From the NCBI GenBank assembly GCA_012839745.1, contig DUMS01000008.1:1-33668 (forward strand): a stretch of DNA of 33,668 nt, given 5' to 3'. A model generated the notes under the pieces. The model did not search any database. It was given only the letters and a program-made list of their open reading frames with translations, and was not told where the DNA came from. This document shows positions 1-9,248 of the stretch, in pieces. Position 1 is the first letter of the stretch; each line of letters starts with the position of its first letter. The position numbers and the translations under genes were made by a program. The DNA comes from Tissierellia bacterium. Its GTDB lineage: Bacteria; Bacillota; Clostridia; Tissierellales; Tepidimicrobiaceae.

Positions 1-123
1 AGACTAGGCCTCAAGGAGGAATGCTACGACCTCTATCTGTACAAATATTATCTCACAAGAAGAGTGAGATAGAAAAGTAAATATAGTTTTTAACTACAAC
101 ATTATTATACGAGGAGGTTATAA
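1..123 (+). promoter_or_regulatory. CRISPR leader-side flank
   Basis: This is the sequence to the left of the first perfect repeat, so it should hold the end of the leader. It contains a perfect 7-bp inverted repeat (ATCTCAC at 50-56, GTGAGAT at 64-70) and an AT-rich stretch at 71-110. A GAGGAGG sequence at 111-117 sits just before repeat 1 and has no start codon behind it. Two short reading frames cross the left part: one of 23 codons ending TAG at 70-72, and one ending TAA at 78-80 that has a reverse-transcriptase-like PQGG stretch. The non-coding leader may therefore be only about 50 bp long. Assignment as leader rests on array polarity, not on a recognised leader motif. Confidence 0.45.
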
Positions 124-3100
124 GTTTATAGATTACCTATGAGGAATTGAAACCTATCATGCCTGCAGGTGTAGTATTCAGGACCGGGTATGTTTATAGA
201 TTACCTATGAGGAATTGAAACTTATGATAGTAGAGATGTTGTTAAATTCATTATTTAGGTTTATAGATTACCTATGAGGAATTGAAACTCAAACGCCTTA
301 ACTGAGTCTTAGCCCTTCTTAATGAGTTTATAGATTACCTATGAGGAATTGAAACACTTTAAGCAAAGATAAATATGACAGATATAATTTAGTTTATAGA
401 TTACCTATGAGGAATTGAAACTTACAAAACTTATCTTTACATAAATTGGTCTTTTTGAGTTTATAGATTACCTATGAGGAATTGAAACATATGATATTGT
501 AACCTAATTTCCTATGTTGTACAAAGTTTATAGATTACCTATGAGGAATTGAAACCAAGGAGAAGAGATTTTTTCCCATTCCCTGGTGAAAGTTTATAGA
601 TTACCTATGAGGAATTGAAACAATAAAGTAGTTCGTAAAAATATAAGGATGTCTCCAGTTTATAGATTACCTATGAGGAATTAAAACTTTCTCTGCCATT
701 TCTCACAAATGCTGGATAAACCTGTTTATAGATTACCTATGAGGAATTGAAACCACTACCTCCTCAAAAATAAATACTAAAAATCCATTTGTTTATAGAT
801 TACCTATGAGGAATTGAAACCTCAAAAATTTCACCAAAAAATGAAAGCAACTACAAGTTTATAGATTACCTATGAGGAATTGAAACTATTGAAGTTGAAA
901 CACAACCTTTGAGACCTGATGCAGGTTTATAGATTACCTATGAGGAATTGAAACTTTTCAAGTAGAGTATTATAATATGATTGTATATTAGGTTTATAGA
1001 TTACCTATGAGGAATTGAAACAAGCAAAATAATTAGCTTGTTTTTCTAGTTTTCCATGTTTATAGATTACCTATGAGGAATTGAAACTATCTCAGCCAAT
1101 ACTGCATCAGCCTATTATGGAGTACGTTTATAGATTACCTATGAGGAATTGAAACAACACAAAGCAATCAGGGAGGATGTATGAAAAGATATGGGTTTAT
1201 AGATTACCTATGAGGAATTGAAACAGCTATAAATATAAAAAGTAGGTGGTAATATGTGCTTGTTTATAGATTACCTATGAGGAATTGAAACAGAATAGCA
1301 GTAAGTGAATATGGTGATTTTATAAGGGTTTATAGATTACCTATGAGGAATTGAAACCAGCGTCTCCACCTTGACAGGCATTCCGTATTCACGTTTATAG
1401 ATTACCTATGAGGAATTGAAACTATAAAAAAGAAAGGAGCGAAGAAAATGGAAGGATTGTTTATAGATTACCTATGAGGAATTGAAACCATAAAAATACA
1501 AAAAATAAGTAAATTGGGTTGAAAAGTTTATAGATTACCTATGAGGAATTGAAACAATTCTCTTCTCCTTGTAAATACAACATCCCAATAATAGTTTATA
1601 GATTACCTATGAGGAATTGAAACTTCGTCGTCTCACTTCTACCTGTGAAGCAGAACATTGTTTATAGATTACCTATGAGGAATTGAAACGCCTTGACAAG
1701 TCCTAGTTCCGCGGTGCTATCCTGTGTTTATAGATTACCTATGAGGAATTGAAACTTTGGTATATTCTATGTACATAGAGGGTACATCAAGGGTTTATAG
1801 ATTACCTATGAGGAATTGAAACAAAACTATATAGAGGGTAAAAGCAAGGCTTAATATATAGTTTATAGATTACCTATGAGGAATTGAAACAAACAAATGC
1901 AAGATATTATTTCTAAAAAATATAAGTTTATAGATTACCTATGAGGAATTGAAACTTGAGAGATTTAAGTAATGCATTAAGTGATATTAAAGTTTATAGA
2001 TTACCTATGAGGAATTGAAACTAGACTATTTAATGGCACAGAAAAACTCTTTATAAGGTTTATAGATTACCTATGAGGAATTGAAACATATTAAAAGGGG
2101 GTTATAAAGTGTTGGAATTTAAAGGTTTATAGATTACCTATGAGGAATTGAAACACGATATAGTCTCCAACCTCTAGAATGACAAGTGCAGTTTATAGAT
2201 TACCTATGAGGAATTGAAACAGAACATTTCTTCGATTTCTTCTGTCAATTCTATTTGGTTTATAGATTACCTATGAGGAATTGAAACTCCCTCCATTTAT
2301 TTTTTCCTGCCTGCTGTAGCAGGGTTTATAGATTACCTATGAGGAATTGAAACAAGAAAAGCAAAAAGCTAAATAAGTCAGGGAAAGCAGGTTTATAGAT
2401 TACCTATGAGGAATTGAAACCATTCCGGGGATCTGAGATCTGCCAATCTGAAAATCGTTTATAGATTACCTATGAGGAATTGAAACGCATGAATACTAAC
2501 ATAAATATCAGCTTTTTTGGAAGTTTATAGATTACCTATGAGGAATTGAAACTGAGCTATCTGCCACCATTGCCTACCCTCAAAATACGTTTATAGATTA
2601 CCTATGAGGAATTGAAACCCGAGGTACCTAGATATGCACCAATGTAAATTTTTCCGTTTATAGATTACCTATGAGGAATTGAAACCTCCAAATTTCATAT
2701 TTTCGGAGTGGTAGGTATTTGGGTTTATAGATTACCTATGAGGAATTGAAACATGCCTTCCCACAAGCCTTGTCCCCAGGGCCTCAAAGTTTATAGATTA
2801 CCTATGAGGAATTGAAACATTGGTTTGAAGGTGTCGGTGCTATAAACAAGCTCGAGTTTATAGATTACCTATGAGGAATTGAAACATGCACCATTGCTTA
2901 TATGCTTCTTTCCCATCAGCCAGTTTATAGATTACCTATGAGGAATTGAAACGATGAAGAAATCAAAATACGCAAACCAACAGGTTTAGTTTATAGATTA
3001 CCTATGAGGAATTGAAACTCATTAGAATCTATTAAGATAAAAACAGCTGAAGCTGTTTATAGATTACCTATGAGGAATTGAAACGTTTTTACATCTGTAA

Positions 3101-3684
3101 ATAAGCCCTCTAATGCTCCTGCGTTTATAGATTACCTATGAGGAATTGAAACCATCGCCTGATTGTATCATTCTATGAGTTACACTCTCGTTTATAGATT
3201 ACCTATGAGGAATTGAAACATGTTACTGTATGAATTAATAAGATGGAAGTTAATAGGTTTATAGATTACCTATGAGGAATTGAAACTAGAAGTAATAGAG
3301 GGCAATAGGAGAGCAGGAAAAGAGTTTATAGATTACCTATGAGGAATTGAAACGCATTTGAATTACATCGCTTGCTTCTTGTCTAGTTAGTTTATAGATT
3401 ACCTATGAGGAATTGAAACTCCATAGTTGCCCCTCCCTTCATGAATCACTTCAAAGTTTATAGATTACCTATGAGGAATTGAAACTACCATATCCACTAG
3501 CTTTTTGTGTCGCCTCTTGAGTTTATAGATTACCTATGAGGAATTGAAACCTATATGTTCTCCTTCAGATAATGGATTGTATAATCGTTTATAGATTACC
3601 TATGAGGAATTGAAACAGTACCAATTTCGATAGTCGTTCTTCCAACTCCCACCAGTTTCTAGACTACCTATGAGGAATTGAAGC
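124..3684 (+). CRISPR. CRISPR array, 54 repeats and 53 spacers
   Basis: A 30-bp repeat, GTTTATAGATTACC...ATTGAAAC, recurs 54 times with starts from 124 to 3655, separated by 53 different spacers of 35-39 bp (mostly 36-37). Nearly all copies are identical. Repeat 9 (658-687) has G to A at repeat position 26, and the last copy (3655-3684) has three changes, at positions 5, 10 and 29. Decay at the right end indicates that new spacers enter on the left and transcription runs left to right. This agrees with the conserved ATTGAAAC end, which becomes the 8-nt 5' handle of crRNAs after Cas6 cleavage. The repeat is barely palindromic, as is usual for repeats cut by Cas6 in type I-B and III systems. 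The near absence of repeat decay over 3.5 kb suggests a maintained, active array. Spacer sources cannot be identified without a search. Confidence 0.99.
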
Positions 3685-3905
3685 AAGAATCCCCAAAAGG
3701 AATTTCTGTTTCCAATTATCCTGTCTAACCTAACATTTCCATTTCCATAAATAAATTTTTCTGCGTTATAGAATATTCCATATTTTTTCCAATATTTTCG
3801 TTTTTTGTTGAAGGATTATTGGTTTTGACGTCGAATATATATATTAATAATAGAAAAATAATAAAGCCTGTTTTGTCATGCTTTAAATATAAAGGAGTGT
3901 TGTTA
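3685..3905 (+). promoter_or_regulatory. Array-cas spacer region with candidate cas promoter
   Basis: This AT-rich 221-bp stretch lies between the terminal repeat and the first cas gene. The best promoter candidate is TTGACG at 3825-3830 with the weak -10-like TAATAG at 3848-3853, 17 bp apart. An open frame extends left from the first cas gene to a TTG at 3819. That extension has no well-spaced ribosome binding site and overlaps the promoter candidate, so it is treated as untranslated. A clear AAAGGAG (3891-3897) precedes the chosen start at 3906. No further gene or repeat is seen here. The cas operon might also be reached by readthrough from the array. Confidence 0.4.
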
Positions 3906-5189
3906 TTGGCAAGAAAATTTTTGTCCTTTTTGGGGACAACAGACTATGAGGAATGTACATATGAATATGGCGATTTGGAAAAAGAGCAGTGTTATACAAA
4001 ATATATACAGGAGGCTTTGTTGAAAATAATCTGCAAGGATTGGACGAAAAATGATACTGCAGTAATTTTTTTGACAGAAAGGGCCGAGAAAGAAAACTGG
4101 TACAATCAACAGAATGAGAAAAGAAGACTTAAAATAATTCTGGAGAATTTAGATATCAATATTAAACCGGTATCAATCCCTGAAGGCAGAACTGAAGATG
4201 AAATATGGCAGATATTTAATATTATCAGCAATGTGATTGATGACGAGGATGAGATTGTATTTGACATAACTCATAGTTTCAGGTCAATTCCTATGCTGGC
4301 ATTAGTAGTTTTAAATTATGTAAAGATCGTAAAGAACGCAACTATTCTTGGAATATATTATGGTGAATATGACAGAAATGAAGCCAAAATAAGGCCTATG
4401 CCAATAATTGATTTAACTCCTCTAAATGAAATACTGGAATGGTCCCAGGCAGTAAATGTATTCCTGAAATACGGAATAAGCGGACCATTCAGGGATATAT
4501 CCACAAGGCAACTTGGACCACATCTAAAAAGCGAACAGTGGGCAAGGGATACAAGAAAATTCATTGATAGCTTAAATAACCTTACAATGTGCCTATATAC
4601 ATGTAGAGGCAAAGCAGCATCAGGAGTAGGAACTTATAAGAAGTCAATTTCTTCTGCTGTTAATGCAGTAAACAATAATATTGAGAGAATTAAGGCCATA
4701 GATGAAGACATTCAAATAAAGCCACTTATACCGTTGATGGAGAAAATAGAGAAGAGGTTGGAGATTTTTAAGGGAAACGACAATCTAAGCGTTGGAATAG
4801 CTTCTGTGCAATGGTCCATAGAGAACAATCTTATCCAACAGGCTTATACTGCTTTGGATGAAACCATTAAAACGTATGTCTGCGAAAAATTTGGTCTGGA
4901 TTCTTCAGATGTCAATAACAGGGAAGAGATAGCACAAAAGGCATTAAGGCTTAAGGGGCAAAGAAAACCTGAAGAGGAATGGGATGTAAAAAAGGAATAT
5001 TGGCATATGGTTAAGAATATTGTTGAGAAACTTGATGATGAAATAGTATCCATATCTAATACTATTAACTTAAAGAGAAATGATATAAACCATTTTGGAT
5101 TTAGGAATGATGCATCTGATTATGATGACCTTGAAAGCGTCATTAAGAAATGTTTTGAAAGGTTTTTGAATTGCATAAATAACAACTGA
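3906..5189 (+). CDS. csx1: CARF-HEPN CRISPR ancillary ribonuclease (Csx1/Csx2 type)
   Basis: This 427-residue protein is a predicted RNase switched on by the cyclic oligoadenylate made by Cas10. The N-terminus (SFLGTTDY, residues 7-14) and the DITHSFR motif (120-126, the DxTH signature of the Csx2/DxTHG families) mark a CARF ligand-binding domain. The C-terminal HEPN domain carries the RNase motif R-x4-H (R391 to H396, RNDINH). Start choice: TTG at 3906 sits 8 nt after AAAGGAG and gives MARKFLSFLG, which fits family N-termini; the longer frame from 3819 does not. It is the first gene of the operon, 21 bp before cas6. No Csm6 is present in the window, so this is probably the main collateral RNase of the system. 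Ligand ring size cannot be read from the sequence. Confidence 0.9.
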   Translation: MARKFLSFLGTTDYEECTYEYGDLEKEQCYTKYIQEALLKIICKDWTKNDTAVIFLTERAEKENWYNQQNEKRRLKIILENLDINIKPVSIPEGRTEDEIWQIFNIISNVIDDEDEIVFDITHSFRSIPMLALVVLNYVKIVKNATILGIYYGEYDRNEAKIRPMPIIDLTPLNEILEWSQAVNVFLKYGISGPFRDISTRQLGPHLKSEQWARDTRKFIDSLNNLTMCLYTCRGKAASGVGTYKKSISSAVNAVNNNIERIKAIDEDIQIKPLIPLMEKIEKRLEIFKGNDNLSVGIASVQWSIENNLIQQAYTALDETIKTYVCEKFGLDSSDVNNREEIAQKALRLKGQRKPEEEWDVKKEYWHMVKNIVEKLDDEIVSISNTINLKRNDINHFGFRNDASDYDDLESVIKKCFERFLNCINNN

Positions 5190-5210
5190 TAATAGAAAAG
5201 GAGAATATAA

Positions 5211-5951
5211 ATGCAGTATACCATAGAATTCAAGTGCAATAATCTGCAGCTGCCAATTCATTATAACCACATTGTGCAAGGGTTTATATACAAGAACATA
5301 TTCAATGATAATTTTAGAGAGTTTTTGCATGAAAAAGGATTTGAGCTAGACGGGAAGAGATTTAAATTGTTTACTTTCTCGCAGCTGTATGGGGATTACA
5401 TTCTTGATAAGGAGAATAAAACTATAACATTTCCTGACAATGTTAAACTAACTGTAGCAAGTGTTGTAGACGATTTTAACCAGGAATTTCTGAAGTCATG
5501 CTTATATAATAAAAACCTGGCACTAAACAACCAGCCTATAGAAGTTGAAAGAATAGCTCTAAACGATAACAACACAAAAATAAGTGCTGCAATAGTTAAG
5601 ACGCTGTCACCCATTACAGTATATTCTACAGTCTATTTAGATGGCAGAAAGAAAACAATATATTACTTTCCGGAAGACAGCCTCTTTCAAAAATATATAA
5701 AGGATAACCTTATAAGCAAAGCCAGATTGATATATGGCAAGAGCTTTGAAAATGCAAAATTTGAAATAAAGCCTGTAAAGGATAAAATATCTATAAACGT
5801 CTTCTATTTCAAGCAGTTCATTATTAAAGGAACCAGCGGAGTATTCGAAATCCATGGGGATGAGGAACTGATTAGTACAGCATTAAACTGCGGCCTTGGG
5901 AGCAAGAACTCCCAGGGGCTGGGATGTATTGCATTGGTAAAATCATTGTAA
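5211..5951 (+). CDS. cas6: Cas6 pre-crRNA endoribonuclease
   Basis: This 246-residue RAMP-superfamily protein cuts the array transcript within each repeat, leaving the ATTGAAAC handle. Two signs support Cas6. The N-terminal half has the pattern LHEKGF...KRFKLFTFSQL, where H40 and Y27 align by eye with the catalytic His and Tyr of archaeal Cas6. The C-terminal glycine-rich loop is CGLGSKNSQGLGCI. Its length matches the usual 230-260 residues. AGGAG lies 7-8 nt before the ATG. It sits between csx1 and csx20 in the operon. A second Cas6-like gene closes the operon at 12152; this upstream copy is the more canonical of the two and the likelier processing enzyme for the adjacent array. Confidence 0.93.
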   Translation: MQYTIEFKCNNLQLPIHYNHIVQGFIYKNIFNDNFREFLHEKGFELDGKRFKLFTFSQLYGDYILDKENKTITFPDNVKLTVASVVDDFNQEFLKSCLYNKNLALNNQPIEVERIALNDNNTKISAAIVKTLSPITVYSTVYLDGRKKTIYYFPEDSLFQKYIKDNLISKARLIYGKSFENAKFEIKPVKDKISINVFYFKQFIIKGTSGVFEIHGDEELISTALNCGLGSKNSQGLGCIALVKSL

Positions 5952-5975
5952 ATATCATTATTTGGAGTGAAATAC

Positions 5976-6380
5976 ATGAAACTTTTAGCTGTAATTTCTC
6001 ACACATTGATGGAAGAGCAGATAGAAGAGGCCCATAATAGCCTAAATGTTGGCTCTATAGTCTTAATGCCAGAGGAAATAAAAAGCATATGGGCAAACAT
6101 TTCTCCCTTTGGACCTCTACCAATGGATCAGATTGGCAAGGTTGTTGAATGGATTAGGAAGGAATCCAATGAAGGGGACTATGTGCTGATTCAGGGAGAT
6201 TTTGGTGCAACTTATTATGTTGTGGACTACTGCATTAAAAACAAAAGAATCCCCATATATTCAACAACAAAACGAGAAGTAGAGGAGTACATAAGGGATG
6301 GGCAGGTTGAAATCAAAAGAACATTTAAGCATGTAAATTTTAGAAAATATATGCCATATGAATGTGAAAAGGAGGTGTAG
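5976..6380 (+). CDS. csx20: Csx20-like protein, predicted ring nuclease
   Basis: This 134-residue protein resembles the Csx20 family: N-terminal LLAVISHTL, the motif IKSIWANISP, and a core GDYVLIQGDFGATYYVVDYC followed by PIYSTTKREVEE and a basic tail with FKHVNFR. Csx20 belongs to the small CARF-related proteins predicted to degrade cyclic oligoadenylate and so stop the type III response. I infer that role here from family and context. The start is ATG 5976, 8 nt after GGAG; an in-frame GTG at 5967 overlaps that ribosome binding site and is rejected. Its last codons hold the ribosome binding site of cas10, which starts 3 bp after its stop. This suggests coupled synthesis of cyclase and off-switch. 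The pairing with the CARF-HEPN RNase two genes upstream fits a sensor plus terminator design. Confidence 0.75.
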   Translation: MKLLAVISHTLMEEQIEEAHNSLNVGSIVLMPEEIKSIWANISPFGPLPMDQIGKVVEWIRKESNEGDYVLIQGDFGATYYVVDYCIKNKRIPIYSTTKREVEEYIRDGQVEIKRTFKHVNFRKYMPYECEKEV

Positions 6381-6383
6381 GTT

Positions 6384-8762
6384 ATGGATAATTATGATGT
6401 AGCTATTGCTGGGCTTTTACATGATATTGGGAAGGTTCTTGAAAGGGCTGGAGTACCTGTAAATCCAGGTTTAAAGGGTCAGGAGAGCCTATTCTGTAAG
6501 GATAAAGGCAGTTATTATTCTCATCAACATGCTCTTTATACAGTTCAATTCATCGAAGATAATTTAAAGATGGTAATAGATGAAGACGTAATAAATCTGG
6601 CTGCAAAGCATCATGTACCAGATAATGAATTTGAAAATCTAATAAAAGAAGCTGATTGGCTGTCTGCTGGTATGGATAGAAGGGAATATGAAACAGGTAG
6701 CCGTAAAAAGACAAACTATATAAATGAAAGGCTGTATTCCATATTTGAAAGTATAAATATCGGCAAGCCATATCAAAGGCAAAACTATCACTACAACCTT
6801 ATTCCTTTAACAAATTCAGAAGAAATATTTCCTACAACAGAAGAAAAAACAGATGTTGAAGAATCCAGAAAAGAATACATGAATTTGCTAAATCATATTG
6901 AGGAAGATATCAGGAAGGAAATAGACCAGAATACATTATTAACACCAGAAAACAAGGAAAGGATTTACAATAAGCTGTACTACATATTAGAAAAATATAC
7001 AACTTTTATTCCTTCGTCTACAATTCATTATCCTGATATAAGCCTGTTTGACCACCTGAAAACTACATCAGCAATAGCAGTATGTTTAAATGAATTTAAT
7101 AACAGCAAGAAGAAAAAGAAGAAAAAATTTATATTAATGGAAGGTGATATATCAGGCATTCAAAAATTCATATTCCAGGTAACTGAAGGAGAAGAAACAA
7201 AAAAACATGTTTCAAAGATTTTAAGGGGCAGGTCTTTTTACATTAATGTGCTAATTGATTTCATGAGCAAGTATATAGTAAGAAGGCTTGGGCTCACCAT
7301 TTCCAATATTCTGTACTGCGGAGGCGGAAAGTTCCAGCTTTTGCTTCCAAACACCGACAGGACAATATCAACATTAGAGGAGATCAAGCTGGAAATCCAG
7401 AAATACCTGTATAAGAACTATAAGACTAAACTAGGCCTTGTACTATCCTATATAGAGATAGATGAAAAAGGTATTATGAATTATTCTGATTCCATTGTGA
7501 AGCTGCAGGAAGAAAACGTAATTGATAAGAACAGGAAATTCATAGATATAATAAACATGGAGAAGGATAATTTTTTTGTGAAAAGCAGCAGAATCAAAAA
7601 TATTTGCAAGTACTGCCATGAAAATGAGGCAAAAATACGTACTTACAGAAATGAAAAAATGGAAATATGCGATGAATGCTTTACTCATATTCAGCTGGGA
7701 GAGATGATTGTAAAGGACAGGCTGAAATATATAGTATATGATTTTGACAACAGCATAAAGGATGCAGACCTTTGTGTTAAGTTTGGTTCAATGGGACAAG
7801 TCTGTTTTTATAGGCAGCTGAAATACAGCAATATAGGATTTATTATTGAAAACATAAATGGTACAGGGGATTTTGGAAGGTTGAAATTTGTTGGAAATAC
7901 TGTACCTGTTAAGAAAGGCTCAATTGCATCCTTCAATGAAATTGGCCCTATGGCTGAAGGAGAGGACAAGATTGGTGTTTTGAAGATGGATATAGACAAC
8001 CTGGGTACTATTTTTTCTTCAGGCCTTGGGGATGAAAACAAGAGCATTTCAAGAATATCAACATTAAGCAGAATGATAGATATATTCTTCTGCGGATATA
8101 TAAACAAAATGTGCCAGGACCTGTACAGGGAATACCTGGAGGAGAAGGACAGCAGTGAGGCTGATTTGGACAACCTATTCTACATTAACTTCTCAGGAGG
8201 AGATGACCTGGCTATAATTGGGCCATGGGACTGGACCATTAAGTTGGCCATGAGGATAAAGGAAAAGCTGACACGTTTTGTCTGCAATAATCCTAATATT
8301 ACTGTATCTGCTGGAGTATATTTTGCTGATTCCAAAATGCCTATTAGAATTTCTCTGCATGAAGGAGAACGATATTTAGGAAAGGCAAAGTCCAGGAATA
8401 CAAAGGATTCCATATGTATTTTTGAAAAAGCCTTTAGATGGAATGCAGAGCGCAATAACATTGAAAAGGTTATGGAAGATGGAGAATTATATGCCAACTG
8501 GCTGAAAGAAAAGAAGCTTTCAAGGAATTTAGCCTTTAACATTATGGTGGCCAGCAAGAATATAAAGAGGAAAGATGCTCTTAATCTGAACTTAATACCA
8601 ATTATTGCTTATTCCATAACAAGAAATGTAGCTGATGACGAAGTACGGATGGAGATGATGAATAGGCTGATAACTGCAGATATTAGGGAATCAGAAATAG
8701 AGTTTATAAAGTATCCCCTTATGATTGCGTTGATGAAAACTAGAAAAGTGGAGGAGGTTTAG
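6384..8762 (+). CDS. cas10: Cas10/Csm1, type III-A large subunit
   Basis: This 792-residue protein is the signature subunit of the Csm complex. It begins with an HD nuclease domain (LLHDIGK, H13-D14) for target-activated ssDNA cleavage. The first palm domain carries GDISGIQKFIF (S257-Q260). A treble-clef zinc site follows (C408-C411 and C429-C432). The second palm domain holds the cyclase motif GGDD (605-608), which converts ATP to cyclic oligoadenylate. Both active sites look intact, so DNase and signalling functions are predicted. A lysine-rich stretch (KKKKKK) just before the first palm is probably a linker. It is followed after 1 bp by csm2, consistent with one polycistronic transcript. 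The length is normal for Csm1 with an HD domain. Confidence 0.97.
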   Translation: MDNYDVAIAGLLHDIGKVLERAGVPVNPGLKGQESLFCKDKGSYYSHQHALYTVQFIEDNLKMVIDEDVINLAAKHHVPDNEFENLIKEADWLSAGMDRREYETGSRKKTNYINERLYSIFESINIGKPYQRQNYHYNLIPLTNSEEIFPTTEEKTDVEESRKEYMNLLNHIEEDIRKEIDQNTLLTPENKERIYNKLYYILEKYTTFIPSSTIHYPDISLFDHLKTTSAIAVCLNEFNNSKKKKKKKFILMEGDISGIQKFIFQVTEGEETKKHVSKILRGRSFYINVLIDFMSKYIVRRLGLTISNILYCGGGKFQLLLPNTDRTISTLEEIKLEIQKYLYKNYKTKLGLVLSYIEIDEKGIMNYSDSIVKLQEENVIDKNRKFIDIINMEKDNFFVKSSRIKNICKYCHENEAKIRTYRNEKMEICDECFTHIQLGEMIVKDRLKYIVYDFDNSIKDADLCVKFGSMGQVCFYRQLKYSNIGFIIENINGTGDFGRLKFVGNTVPVKKGSIASFNEIGPMAEGEDKIGVLKMDIDNLGTIFSSGLGDENKSISRISTLSRMIDIFFCGYINKMCQDLYREYLEEKDSSEADLDNLFYINFSGGDDLAIIGPWDWTIKLAMRIKEKLTRFVCNNPNITVSAGVYFADSKMPIRISLHEGERYLGKAKSRNTKDSICIFEKAFRWNAERNNIEKVMEDGELYANWLKEKKLSRNLAFNIMVASKNIKRKDALNLNLIPIIAYSITRNVADDEVRMEMMNRLITADIRESEIEFIKYPLMIALMKTRKVEEV

Positions 8763-8763
8763 T

Positions 8764-9234
8764 ATGCCAGTACAAAAAGGTGGGAATAACAACATACAGA
8801 TGAATAGGAATAACCCAATTGAGGAAGTGATTAGGGAGATAAATAAAGCAAACACTCTTAAAGATGCATTTATACCGGAAAAATATGCCCTGCCAGGAGG
8901 ATGGGCTGATAAGGTTGCCAGCAATATAGGGAGAGGCAAAGATGCCGGAATGAATTCAAATCAATTGAGAAAAGTATTTACCCAGTTAAAAGCAATTGAA
9001 GAAAAAGTGAACAGAAACAGTGACGATAAATTAACTCGTGAACAGATGAACGAAATACTGCTATTAATGCCACAGGTTGCTTATGCACACGGCAGGTCTC
9101 TTATTTCAACACATTTCTACAACCTGTTAAAAGAATGCATTACGCCTAAAAAGATAAAGGATAGAGAAGATTACAGAAGCTTTGTTAAGTTTTATACAGC
9201 AGTAGTTGCTTATTCTAAAATGTACAATAAGTAA
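8764..9234 (+). CDS. csm2: Csm2 (Cas11), small subunit
   Basis: This 156-residue, mainly helical protein forms the inner filament of the Csm complex along the target RNA. Csm2-like features are the block MNSNQLRKVFTQLKAIE and the conserved C-terminal half with LLLMPQVAYAHGR and a final FVKFYTAVVAYSKMY. It lies between cas10 and csm3, the expected place for the III-A small subunit. The first 25 residues are polar and poor in predicted structure, a little longer than usual. Its presence in place of Cmr5 is one reason for calling the locus III-A rather than III-B. Confidence 0.9.
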   Translation: MPVQKGGNNNIQMNRNNPIEEVIREINKANTLKDAFIPEKYALPGGWADKVASNIGRGKDAGMNSNQLRKVFTQLKAIEEKVNRNSDDKLTREQMNEILLLMPQVAYAHGRSLISTHFYNLLKECITPKKIKDREDYRSFVKFYTAVVAYSKMYNK

Positions 9235-9248
9235 GGGAGGATTGGGCT

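Noticed and set aside
1-72. 23-codon open frame ending TAG at 70-72 as a partial gene (for example the end of cas1)
   Set aside because: It is too short to identify and shows no convincing Cas1 or Cas2 tail; a competing frame is also open over the same bases.
2303-2323. Inverted repeat CCTGC-TGTA-GCAGG inside a spacer, looking like a terminator
   Set aside because: It is part of an acquired spacer with no T run behind it; it belongs to the invader's sequence.
3819-3905. N-terminal extension of the first cas gene from TTG 3819
   Set aside because: No well-spaced ribosome binding site precedes it, it overlaps a TTGACG promoter candidate, and family members start at the conserved MARKFLSFLG-like sequence, which has AAAGGAG before it.
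3906-5189. Calling the first cas gene Csm6
   Set aside because: The DxTH motif and SFLGTTDY N-terminus fit the Csx1/Csx2 type better; the RNase motif alone does not separate the families.
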